From: Desulfobacteraceae bacterium
Lineage (GTDB): Bacteria > Desulfobacterota > DSM-4660 > Desulfatiglandales > Desulfatiglandaceae
Direction of reading: 5' to 3'
Length of the DNA stretch: 43,348 nucleotides
Assembly (NCBI GenBank): GCA_016783065.1
Contig: JADHXI010000007.1
Span: 1 to 43,348 of the forward strand
The position numbers and the translations under genes are program-made. The notes under the pieces were generated by a model. That model worked only from the letters and a program-made list of their open reading frames with translations, made no database searches and had not been told where the DNA came from. Shown here one piece after another: positions 1 through 9,013 of this stretch (positions are counted from its first letter, which is position 1; every line of letters begins with the position of its first letter).

Positions 1-704
1 TCTTGTTTTTGTGTGGGACTCTGCGAATATACATGACAGGAGATTAACAAAGCGATTGTCCCCTGTCAAGCACATTTTTAACTTTTTGACACTACAAACA
101 CCGTACGACAACCTAAGTAACTGATATCATTATATGCCGCATCTCAAATTATAGGAATTTAACACCTAGAATCAAAAATATCCACGAACTTGGGTTAACA
201 AAATAGACCGACAAACAGAATTACGAATGCATAAATTACCCGGCATGAACAGAATTTCCATCACTTACGTACAACCCATTTGTATGATTCTAATAGATTG
301 TCGGAGTGAAGCGACGATCCCGCTATGCTATGCGGGGTTGCGGCCGCCCTGAAAACTTGACCTAATCCCACCATCGCATAGATTTTGACGAACAAATTAG
401 TTTAGCATTTTTTCTCGGTGAATGCATTAATAAAGTTGGGGACGAGCATAAAGAGGAAGCTGGGTGTTTTTTTTCTGGGATTATCGTCAAATTAAATACG
501 GACTTGATGGACACGGGGCTGATGTCCTTTGAAATGGTAGACCACCACTTTAATGGTATTATAAAGGCTGACTTCTTATCAGAAAACGCGCTATTGCGGA
601 TAAACCGCCATAATTCAGTTGACATTACTGTGGGTTTTTGTTATTCTTCTTTTTGGTTCATGTCGGTGAGAAATCCACTGCTTATGATCCAAGGAGGAGA
701 TCGC

Positions 705-1390
705 ATGATCGAGATCGAAGGCGACAAACGTTTTCTCTCTGGCTCCCAAGGGTTCATCCTGTTAAGGGATGATGACGAGATCACTGTTAAGCTGGCAATG
801 TTGTTCGAGGGTGAGTGTGAAGGCATGGGAGCCGCTAAGGCGGCAAAGAAGTTCGGCTATACACGGCAACGTTACCACCAACTCCTTCAACAATTCAAGA
901 GCCAAGGTGCAGAAGCTCTAAAGAGCAAGAAGCGCGGACCAAAAGGCAACTACAGAAGGACGGACGAAGTAATCCGGCAAATCATACGGCATCGGTTTCT
1001 TGATTCAAAGGCTTCTGCAGGAGTTATTGCTCAAAGACTTGTGCAGTGTGGGTATCCGATTGCGATCCGGAGCGTGGAGAGGGTCATCAGTGAATATGGC
1101 CTTCAAAAAAAACTCCACCTTTGCCAGCCAGGGAAAGGGCAAGTAGAGATTGAAGCGCACCGGACAAAAGAAAAGATACGACCGGAGCAGTGTGACCCCC
1201 AAAGTATTTAACGGGGTGTTCGACAGCTTTTGGCGAACAAGATATCCGGCACCGTGGTGGGTCTATGGTTGTTGGTGCCTGAATATCTGAGGCTGGGGGT
1301 TCTGGGATTTATTGGGTCTGTCCGGGTTTATCAAACGCAATTCCCTATAAAAATGGTATGTCACGCATCACAAATTGGCAGTTACCTGAG
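705..1390 (+). pseudogene. HTH transposase-like ORF with in-frame stop (relic)
   Basis: ATG at 705 follows AAGGAGGAG. HTH-type protein (GMGAAKAAKKFGYTRQRYHQLLQQFKSQG) ends ...DPQSI at TAA 1211. The same frame continues after the stop as RGVRQLLANKISGTVVGLWLLVPEYLRLGVLGFI, which reads as a continuation of the same protein. Confidence 0.5.
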
Positions 1391-1582
1391 GAGGGCGTAC
1401 GCCTAAAGGTAACACGGATGTATGATCTCAAGCTGGATTTCAGATTCAAGTAATCCCCCCTCCCCCAAAGGGCATCCTAAACGGATAAGAGAAGAGTGAG
1501 AGCCCGGGCATGTGAGGTACTGTAAAATAAACTCTGCCGTTAAAATGTCTGCGTCCGCGTGACCGTCAATGCGCCTCCCACT

Positions 1583-2335
1583 TTATGCTTCACAACCCAT
1601 CTGGAAGTCACAGGCTCTGTAAGACACCTCTTGTCCGGGCTTCATGATCTTCACGCGGATGTGGGGAGCCATTTGCCCGCAAAGATCTCGAAAGGTTTCT
1701 CCTTCCTCCTGGCCGGCCGGAAAATGAATGGGAATCGCCATCTGCACCCCCAGCCACTGTGCGGCAAGCACCGCCTCAGAGGGAGACAATTCGGTGAAAA
1801 AACCTGGAAATCCTCCCACAGGGATGAGGCCGATATGAGGCCGGTAGAGTTGACCAAATAGCTGGAGATCGGAAAAAATGGAGGTGTCCCCCACCGCATA
1901 AATGCGGAGATGATCCCGGGTAGTGATCAAAAAACTCATGGCGATGGAGCAAAGATATCCATCCCTGGACCTAAAGAAAGAAAGGTGATCGGCTTTGAGC
2001 GATCGAATCTTCACATCGAGCACATCTACCTCTCCACCCCAGACCAAGAGCTGGCATTTTTCCTCCAGTACTCCCTTCGACACGGCATCGACCCTGACGT
2101 CGGGTCCGCTGATGAGGAGAGCGCCGGTCTTCTTCACCAGTTGGATTGCGTCTCCCATATGGTCGAAAGCGCCGTGGGTGACCAGGACGATATCCGCCCG
2201 GTCCACATCCTTGAGCTTTATCGGACACTCTGGATTGTCTTCAAGAAAGGGATCCAGATAGATCACGGTTCCCGATTCGGTCACAATTTTGAATATGGAA
2301 TGACCCAGATACTGCAATTGCACCTTTTCCATCAT
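1583..2335 (-). CDS. MBL-fold metal-dependent hydrolase (UPF0173-like)
   Basis: 250 aa ORF with YLGHSIFKI, VLVTHGAFDHMGDA, AVGDTSIFSD, and IPIHFPA motifs typical of beta-lactamase-fold hydrolases. Confidence 0.85.
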   Translation of the reverse strand: MMEKVQLQYLGHSIFKIVTESGTVIYLDPFLEDNPECPIKLKDVDRADIVLVTHGAFDHMGDAIQLVKKTGALLISGPDVRVDAVSKGVLEEKCQLLVWGGEVDVLDVKIRSLKADHLSFFRSRDGYLCSIAMSFLITTRDHLRIYAVGDTSIFSDLQLFGQLYRPHIGLIPVGGFPGFFTELSPSEAVLAAQWLGVQMAIPIHFPAGQEEGETFRDLCGQMAPHIRVKIMKPGQEVSYRACDFQMGCEA

Positions 2336-2465
2336 AACCTCCGGATTTGGAACGGATTACGGGGCTAACCAGGGAATGAGGGCTTTTCTCATATGACTGT
2401 TGGCCCTGGCGAGCTCCGCCGGGAGCCTCTGCATTGAAGAAGAAGTGGCAGTAGCCTGTCGAAGC

Positions 2466-3809
2466 TCACCTTTGATCCGCTTCAATGGCGTCTGCGCACG
2501 AAAAGGCGCTCTTCACGGCGCTCCCGATTCCGGAACCCGTAAGATAGGTCGCGTCCCCTGCCAGATACAGTCCGGTCGCACCCGGTACCCGGAACCCTGG
2601 ACGGAAGGGTCCGGTGAGGGAGGTCTGTGCCAGTGGAAGAATGGTGGGGTAAATCACTGGATGCAGCCAATCCGTCTTTTGATCGAAGTCGGGCCAGATT
2701 TCCCTTAGAATTGAAAGCAATTCCTTCTGGCGGCGTCCAGCAAGCGCCTGGTCTCCGTAAGGCATAGGACCATGAGAATCGATGAACGCCAGGTGGCACC
2801 CCTCCGGTGCAAGCTCCCGGTCTACAAAAGAAGGGACTGTGATCAAGCCATGCCAATCCATTCCGGCCCGATCAACGGTCCACTGAAAGAACCGGCTCGA
2901 AAATCCCTCAAAAAGGGATGCTTCCACCCCCGCCACGAGACCAACGTAATAGTAATTTTCAGCTGTGATGCGGGAAACCTTGTCGAGCAGTTCGTCCCCG
3001 ATCATCTCAGAGGGCACGAACCTCGGCAACAGCGTCAGAGGAACGGTGAGCACGGCTAAAGGGGCCTGTATTTCCACTTCAGAGATAAAGGACGGCCGGA
3101 CGATTTTGCCCTGGACGCCTTGCACGCGATCTCCCTGAAAAAGGATCCCTTGAACAGCGACTTCAGTGATAATTTCTCCCCCGTGCGCCCTTATAGCGCC
3201 TTCCAGTACATCCGGCAACGCCTTGATGCCATGGCGGGCAGGATAGGTAATAGTGGCTTCCGAGGTGAATGCATCATGAAGGGTTTCCAGGAAAGCCCCT
3301 GCGGATACCTTGTCCATCGGCTGTCCCGAAAACCCCGTAATCTTGTCAAAAAAAGCAACTAGCTCGCTGCTGTCGAAATGATCCAAAATCCACCGTTCTG
3401 CAGATTGGCCGTGCACCGTCTCAATTTCCTCTTTGTCCAGTTCCGCCACCATTGCGACCAATCGTTTAAAGTCATTGTACAACGCGTCCCCGAACCGTTC
3501 ACGAGATGCAGCCCGCGTGTATGCACGCGTATCCAAGTCTAAGTGCATCAGTGAGGGCTTGATGGGGATGAGTTCCAAGGTTGCTTCCACTTCCTTGACG
3601 AGTCTTTCGATCCCACTCGATGTGTAACTGGCAATGGCATGGACACCGATATCCACAGTGTAGCCCCGGTAGGGGAAAGATGTGGACCTCCCGCCGAGGA
3701 TCGATTCTTTTTCCAGCAGGACAACCCTGTATCCTTTCTTTGAAAGCAAGGCCGCTACTCCCAGCCCGCTGATCCCGCCGCCGATGACAATTGCGTCGTA
3801 CCTCTGCAT
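2466..3809 (-). CDS. FAD-dependent oxidoreductase (phytoene desaturase / amine oxidase-like)
   Basis: N-terminal Rossmann motif DAIVIGGGISGLGVAALLSKKGYRVVLLEKE; C-terminal LYLAGDATYLTGSGIGSAVKSA FAD motif. Confidence 0.85.
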   Translation of the reverse strand: MQRYDAIVIGGGISGLGVAALLSKKGYRVVLLEKESILGGRSTSFPYRGYTVDIGVHAIASYTSSGIERLVKEVEATLELIPIKPSLMHLDLDTRAYTRAASRERFGDALYNDFKRLVAMVAELDKEEIETVHGQSAERWILDHFDSSELVAFFDKITGFSGQPMDKVSAGAFLETLHDAFTSEATITYPARHGIKALPDVLEGAIRAHGGEIITEVAVQGILFQGDRVQGVQGKIVRPSFISEVEIQAPLAVLTVPLTLLPRFVPSEMIGDELLDKVSRITAENYYYVGLVAGVEASLFEGFSSRFFQWTVDRAGMDWHGLITVPSFVDRELAPEGCHLAFIDSHGPMPYGDQALAGRRQKELLSILREIWPDFDQKTDWLHPVIYPTILPLAQTSLTGPFRPGFRVPGATGLYLAGDATYLTGSGIGSAVKSAFSCADAIEADQR

Positions 3810-3827
3810 ATGATACCTCCATTTCTT

Positions 3828-5387
3828 TTAGTCTCTCCGATCCCAGGCGTTTCCGATTCCCCTCTCCTTCAGCTTCACCTTCTGAATTTTCATGGCGCTG
3901 CTGGCCATGGGAAAGCCATCAACAAACTCGATGTACCGTGGAACCATGAACTTTGGCAGGTTCTCCTCGCAATAACGGATCAGGCCTTCCGGCGGAAGGG
4001 ACGGCCCTTGATGGAGCTGAATGTAAAGCTTGACGTCCTCTTCACCGATATCCGAAGGGACCCCCACGGCAGCGCATTCAAACACCTGTGGGTGGGCACG
4101 AATACACCCTTCCAGTCTATCTACCGGAATAAATTCCCCTTTCACGCGGATGCTCTCTTCCATACGCCCAACAAAATAGAGGGAACCGTTTTCGTCCATA
4201 TACCCTGTGTCACCGGAATGGAACCAGAAATTGCGGCACGCCGTTGCCGTCTTTTCTGCCATGTTATAATAGCCGCTGAATAGGGTGTGCGGAGTTTTGT
4301 CTCTGATCACAATCTCTCCCGGAGCGCCTGTGGGCACTGGATCATCATTTTCATCCAGGATGGCCATTTCCACATCGTCCCGGGGCTTTCCTGCCCATCG
4401 AGGGTCGTGCCGGGAATCGGGACCGAATGCACTCATGGTGCAGAAACCTCCTGCCTCCGTTGACCCGTACATGGCAAGACCCCGCTTCAATCCGAATCGT
4501 TTCACGAAAGGCAGGGCTCCTTCCCCCACCAGAAAAATGCCTGCCTTTGCCGGATGATCTCCATCGCCGGGGTGCGGTTTCTGCTTGAGAAGCATGTTCA
4601 TGGGCGTGATGTGGAGCATCAGGATGGTGGCGCCATATTCGCGCACCCATTGCCAGTACCGAGAAACACTGAACCTCCTTTCGACCACCGCCGCCGAATC
4701 ACCCATGAGGGCCGTAAAGATACCGATATAGACATTGCCATGATAGTTCGGCAGGCATGCCAGGACCCTGTCTTCGCGCGTGGCTTCCACGAGCCGGGAA
4801 ATCCGCTCGGTTATGGAAAGGAGGTAGCGATGACTGGTGATGCAGGGCTTGGGCAACCCGGTGGTCCCTGATGTGAAAACAAACTGCAAGGGAGTCCTTC
4901 CCGGTAGTCCGGAATCCGCCGGGGAATCCGAACCGTTTGACAAGAGCTCTTCATAGGGGATTACGCCCGAGGCGTCCGTTATAGGTACTCCCTCGCCGTC
5001 ATCGACGAGGACCTCTAGGATGTCCACATGGAGTTTTTCCCGGATTTTTTTGTAGGTCGGCCAGAGACTGGATCCGACGAGCACGGCCTTTACCTCGGAA
5101 ATGCTGAGGGCATGTTGGAGCAGCTCCGCGTCGTACTGGGTGTTCACGAAAACGTTTACCGCCCCCAGCTTGGCGTTGGCAAAGTAGAGTAGCAGCCACT
5201 CGAAACAGTTGGGCATGAATCCTCCCACCCGGTCTTCCTTCCCGATGCCAAGACGGACAAGACCTTGCGCCACCTGATTGACTAGAGCATCGAATTCGCC
5301 ATAGGTAAAGGGTTTTCCCTGGAACACGAGGAAAAGATCACGCTCTCTCTGCCTTGCCTTCTCTTCCAATAGCGATCGGACGTTCAT
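3828..5387 (-). CDS. AMP-dependent acyl-CoA synthetase/ligase (CaiC-like)
   Basis: AMP-binding motif FVFTSGTTGLPKP, YGSTEAGG, WFHSGDTGYMDENG, and C-terminal MKIQKVKLKERG. Confidence 0.9.
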   Translation of the reverse strand: MNVRSLLEEKARQRERDLFLVFQGKPFTYGEFDALVNQVAQGLVRLGIGKEDRVGGFMPNCFEWLLLYFANAKLGAVNVFVNTQYDAELLQHALSISEVKAVLVGSSLWPTYKKIREKLHVDILEVLVDDGEGVPITDASGVIPYEELLSNGSDSPADSGLPGRTPLQFVFTSGTTGLPKPCITSHRYLLSITERISRLVEATREDRVLACLPNYHGNVYIGIFTALMGDSAAVVERRFSVSRYWQWVREYGATILMLHITPMNMLLKQKPHPGDGDHPAKAGIFLVGEGALPFVKRFGLKRGLAMYGSTEAGGFCTMSAFGPDSRHDPRWAGKPRDDVEMAILDENDDPVPTGAPGEIVIRDKTPHTLFSGYYNMAEKTATACRNFWFHSGDTGYMDENGSLYFVGRMEESIRVKGEFIPVDRLEGCIRAHPQVFECAAVGVPSDIGEEDVKLYIQLHQGPSLPPEGLIRYCEENLPKFMVPRYIEFVDGFPMASSAMKIQKVKLKERGIGNAWDRRD

Positions 5388-6050
5388 TGATCTTTCTCCT
5401 CTAAGTGCTCGAAAAATTCATGTTCTCTCCTCAAATGAACCTCATCGGCCATGTGCTTCCCACAAGAGAGTGTGATAGCTTATGTTACCCGGGGCCAACG
5501 GCTCCGTCCCTTGTGTCCTCTGTGACACGGCGTGCTACCTTTAGAACTTACCAGCATGGAGGGGGGAAGCATTTTCCCAAATCCCGGCATAAGCCATTTC
5601 CCGTCCATTCCCAGCGATCATTTTCTAACTCTTTTAACCAAGAGCCTCTCTTACCCGAATCCTATGCTGAGAAAACAATACTTTCTCGCTGACCACTCTT
5701 TAGTTCACAACGCCCTTAAACCGCTTCTTATTTATCAAGATCTCTTCATCGACTCACCTGACTAAGTCGGACTTGAGAATATTCTTAGCCGATTCTGCCC
5801 TTAGACTTATTTTGGTTACATTACTTTTCAAGATCGACGCTGAAACCCTCTGCTGGTATTCCCGGGTCACGTATTTCCTTGAAACAAACTACTCTATCAA
5901 AAGTAAGCAGCGTCCCGCATAAGTTTATTTACATTCTCTTTTTCTGAAACTCAATCTCCAGATGCCTCGACCTTGCACCGCAGATAGTTTTTGTATTATG
6001 GCACCCCGCCCAACCCTCAAATATGGCAAACAGTAACCAAGAAAAGCATA

Positions 6051-7349
6051 TTATCTGACATTGCTCCCAAAAGCTTTCATCGTTTCCAGAAAAATAGACT
6101 CCCTGATGGGACTACCTGAATATGAAATCAACTTCGGTATGACGACACGAGTAACCGGTATACCGATCTCCGGGTGAGTTAAGTCACTTACGATCATGTC
6201 GAGACCATTTCTCGACAACTTGGCAGAACATAGTTCTATGTCACTACTCACGTCCCCTGTTGATTGATTAGGAATATCCTCCAAACAAATTATATTCTCC
6301 TGCTTCCAACCTTCATGCACTATTAGCTTACCTCGGTCAAACTGCACATACGCCTTCTGTCTGGCCTTTTGCTGTTCCAGCTCTGTCAGTGCCCTGAGTA
6401 GTGCAACCTCTGGGTTGAGACTAGCTCCTGACCCGCCAAAATAACGCCGCTCGCCCCCTACTACATAGCATACAAATGCGCTAAATGCAGGAATGTCTAG
6501 GGTAAATTTTTTGTTTTCCACTTGAAAAGCAAATACGCTTTCCGCCGGCAGCACCTCACCAAGGAATTGTTGAATGTATACATTCTGGGTATTCGAGAAG
6601 TCGACCATTCGCATACTACCAAGATTGCCGAGATTAAATGAATAGTACTGTGCATCGCGCTCGACAACTTCCGCAGTACCCTGTAACACAGCCTCCTCTA
6701 ATGAATTACCAGCGGCAAGGCCACCTGTATCGTTGAATGTGAAGGAAGATCGATGCTTTGATATGTACGGGTAATAAACCAATGCTGAGGGAAGCAAAGC
6801 CGCCGATTTGCTTACCAATGAATAACCCCAACTCCATTCATCACTTACCTCCTCAAGCCGGGGGAAACACCATTTGTTACTTTCCGCACAGCCAAAACAC
6901 TTCAACGGTAAAGTGGGAAAGTTGAACTGAGATGGAACTACAGCTAAAGCGCCCACTTTGTCGTACGTTGCCTCAACAATATTGCTGTGCGAAAACCTTT
7001 GCCCAGAATATCTTTCTACTGCTTCCATCAGCGCGCTTGCTTGTGATTGTTCCAGGGTCATTCCTTTGCCAAAACACTCTTGAGGAGGGTTATCTAGAGA
7101 CGTCGGCTGGGGAGCCCCATACCAAGCATGCCTGTGACATTTTGTTTTGACGGATGCCTCATTTACTCTGAAAATAGGCACACCGTCTGTAAACTCTGGG
7201 GGAATCTGCTCAAGCTTGGCGACGCCCAGTTTGGGAAGTACTTGCTTTACCCTCTCAATAGTCTCGCATGGAAAAGCGATGTGACTGCCTGTCTCCTTGT
7301 GAACTATTTTTCCGCTTGTCAATTCGAACTCTTTGCCGTTGGGTAACAT
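6051..7349 (-). CDS. YcaO-like family protein (ATP-dependent cyclodehydratase/thioamidation-type domain)
   Basis: 432 aa; YcaO ATP-binding motifs SALMEAVERYSG, GTAEVVERDAQ, and ALTELEQQKAR in the correct order. Confidence 0.85.
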   Translation of the reverse strand: MLPNGKEFELTSGKIVHKETGSHIAFPCETIERVKQVLPKLGVAKLEQIPPEFTDGVPIFRVNEASVKTKCHRHAWYGAPQPTSLDNPPQECFGKGMTLEQSQASALMEAVERYSGQRFSHSNIVEATYDKVGALAVVPSQFNFPTLPLKCFGCAESNKWCFPRLEEVSDEWSWGYSLVSKSAALLPSALVYYPYISKHRSSFTFNDTGGLAAGNSLEEAVLQGTAEVVERDAQYYSFNLGNLGSMRMVDFSNTQNVYIQQFLGEVLPAESVFAFQVENKKFTLDIPAFSAFVCYVVGGERRYFGGSGASLNPEVALLRALTELEQQKARQKAYVQFDRGKLIVHEGWKQENIICLEDIPNQSTGDVSSDIELCSAKLSRNGLDMIVSDLTHPEIGIPVTRVVIPKLISYSGSPIRESIFLETMKAFGSNVR

Positions 7350-7367
7350 AACTTTATTTGTCTCATT

Positions 7368-7735
7368 TTAAGCTTCTAACCCTGCGTCACATTCATAGCG
7401 GAAATTCCATTTTTTATTCCCAGGGTTTTTGCTTTCAGTTGGTCCCCTCATTGTCCTCTCGCCGAAATCTATGGCATAAGCAGGACACGCCTTGGCACAA
7501 AGGAAGCACTGCTCGCAAGACTCGGTTAGTCCGAAATCTATCAGTTTGTCAGCAATCAATGGCATATCTGTCAGAGCCTTGGCAGATGCGAATGCATGGC
7601 CCATATTCAGAGTCTATTAGCAAACTGTTTCTGCCGATCTGACCAAATCCAGCTCTTACCGCTAATGGTATGCTCCGTGCAGTATGAAATGCTATAGTCA
7701 TTGCCGGCACCCCAAAGAGCATTTTATAAGAAACA
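7368..7735 (-). pseudogene. rdhA: Reductive dehalogenase (RdhA) relic, C-terminal part, frameshifted and truncated at both ends
   Basis: ORF 7368-7604 has ALTDMPLIADKLIDFGLTESCEQCFLCAKACPAYAIDFGERTMRGPTESKNPGNKKW: the RdhA TDLPL..DKPIDFG motif, a CxxCxxCxxxCP ferredoxin motif and GP..S.NPG.xKW. In the upstream alternate frame I read TIAFHTARSIPLAVRAGFGQIGRNSLLIDSEYGP, matching the RdhA SIPLAV-AGLGELGRNGLLI-EYGP block. Confidence 0.8.
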
Positions 7736-7753
7736 GCTTTAAGGTGGTATCCA

Positions 7754-8545
7754 ATGACCTAGAAACGAAAACACTATTCAAAGCAATTCAAGATTGACCC
7801 AGTTAAATTGGTTACCGAACAAGCCTATAAAGTATCAGAGGAAGCATGTAACCTCGGGTTCAACCACAGGTTTCTTAGGCGATGGAAAAGCCAGTTTGAA
7901 GACGATAGTACCTCGGCTTTTCCAAGCAAAGGCCTATGAACCCTAAGAAGAGCCACTGATAGTAATCACAAACTGCCGGTCGCTGCAAATCTTTTGAATC
8001 GTCAATTTGAATTTCAAGCGGCCCGATACTGTGGATACCGATATACCTATGTTATGGACTCTTCAGGACTGGTTATATCTGGCTGTTGTCCTAGAGTTGT
8101 GCTTACATAAAATAGTTGGCTGGGCTATGAGCGATCGGTTGAAAACCCCTGTAGACGAAGAACCCGCATCGATGGTTTACTGGCACCGAGAGCCCGAGAA
8201 GGGTATAATCCATCACTCCGATCGTGGAACTCAATATACCGGCAACAAATACCAAGGATTGTAAGAGCAATACGGTATGATTTGCAGCATGATCCGAAAG
8301 GACGACTGCTGGGACAATATCGTCGTGGAAGGTCCTTTTGACTCCCTTAAAACCAAATGGATCGCTGATATCATTTATAGAACAAGGGACGAAGCCAGAA
8401 CTGATGAGATCAACTATATCGAAATGTTTTATAACAGTGACCGACTCCATTCGTTTTGGGGATACAAAAACCCAAATGCTTCTGAAAACAACTTTACTTT
8501 GGGAAAAGTTGCTTAACTGGGTGTCCGTTTTTACCTGACCAAATC
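7754..8545 (+). mobile_element. Decayed IS3-family element (orfA/orfB remnants)
   Basis: orfA remnant from ATG 7754 with TAG at codon 3: KRKHYSKQFKIDPVKLVTEQAYKVSEEACNLGFNHRFLRRWKSQF. orfB pieces: DWLYLAVVLELC...VGWAMSDRLKTP, GIIHHSDRGTQY, then in-frame TAA, then EQYGMICSMIRKDDCWDNIVVEGPFDSLKTKWI, YIEMFYNSDRLHSFWGYKNP. GTGTCCGTTTTTACC near the right end is typical of IS3 ends. Confidence 0.85.
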
Positions 8546-8559
8546 AAGGAGCCTATTTT

Positions 8560-8990
8560 AGGAATTGCTTATATTAGCCTTCTGGCCACCATACATACCT
8601 ATGATGGAACTTACAGCTTCTGCACCGATCATGAGAGCGTATCCTGAGTGCGATGCACCCTTAAAACATCATTTTCTTATGTTCTAAAGCATCCTGTTCG
8701 TCATTTTGCCCAGCCAATTCCGAGACCCCATTTCGCCTGAATCTCTCTCCCTGACGATTAAAACGCTGTTTTACTAGCCTCAAATCTTCTGCACAGAGTA
8801 TCATCAATTTCATACATATCAGTGACAGAACCAGACATGTGAAAAGCCGTCCGTGGGATCATGGACCTTACCTTCCTTACTACTCGTTTACTGACTTTGA
8901 CATTACTCGGTGCATATGCGGTACCATCCCGACTCACAGGTTTGGCGCCACCCTTCGTGATTGGTTCGTGTATGTGATAAAGGGTAGCAC
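8560..8990 (-). pseudogene. Probable RdhA relic, N-terminal part (other side of the IS3 remnant)
   Basis: Minus frame reads ...SVTDMYEIDDTLCRRFEASKTAF, resembling the RdhA N-terminal YEIDDTLKRFDQKNTxF region, then alternate-frame RERDSGEMGSRNWLGKMTNRML and KGASHSGYALMIGAEAVSSIIGMYGG. Confidence 0.4.
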
Positions 8991-9013
8991 CAAACTTGCC
9001 ATTTAAGCTTAAA

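Noticed and set aside
301-345. CCCGCTATGCTATGCGGG palindrome considered as a terminator or att site
   Set aside because: Short stem without a U-run and no integrase nearby; not enough evidence.
362-625. 87-aa minus-strand ORF
   Set aside because: Overlaps an equally open plus-strand frame; neither has convincing family motifs.
7368-7604. Standalone ferredoxin call for the 78-aa ORF
   Set aside because: The TDMPL..DKLIDFG and GP.ES.NPG.KKW context plus the upstream alternate-frame match indicate a fragment of RdhA, not a free ferredoxin.
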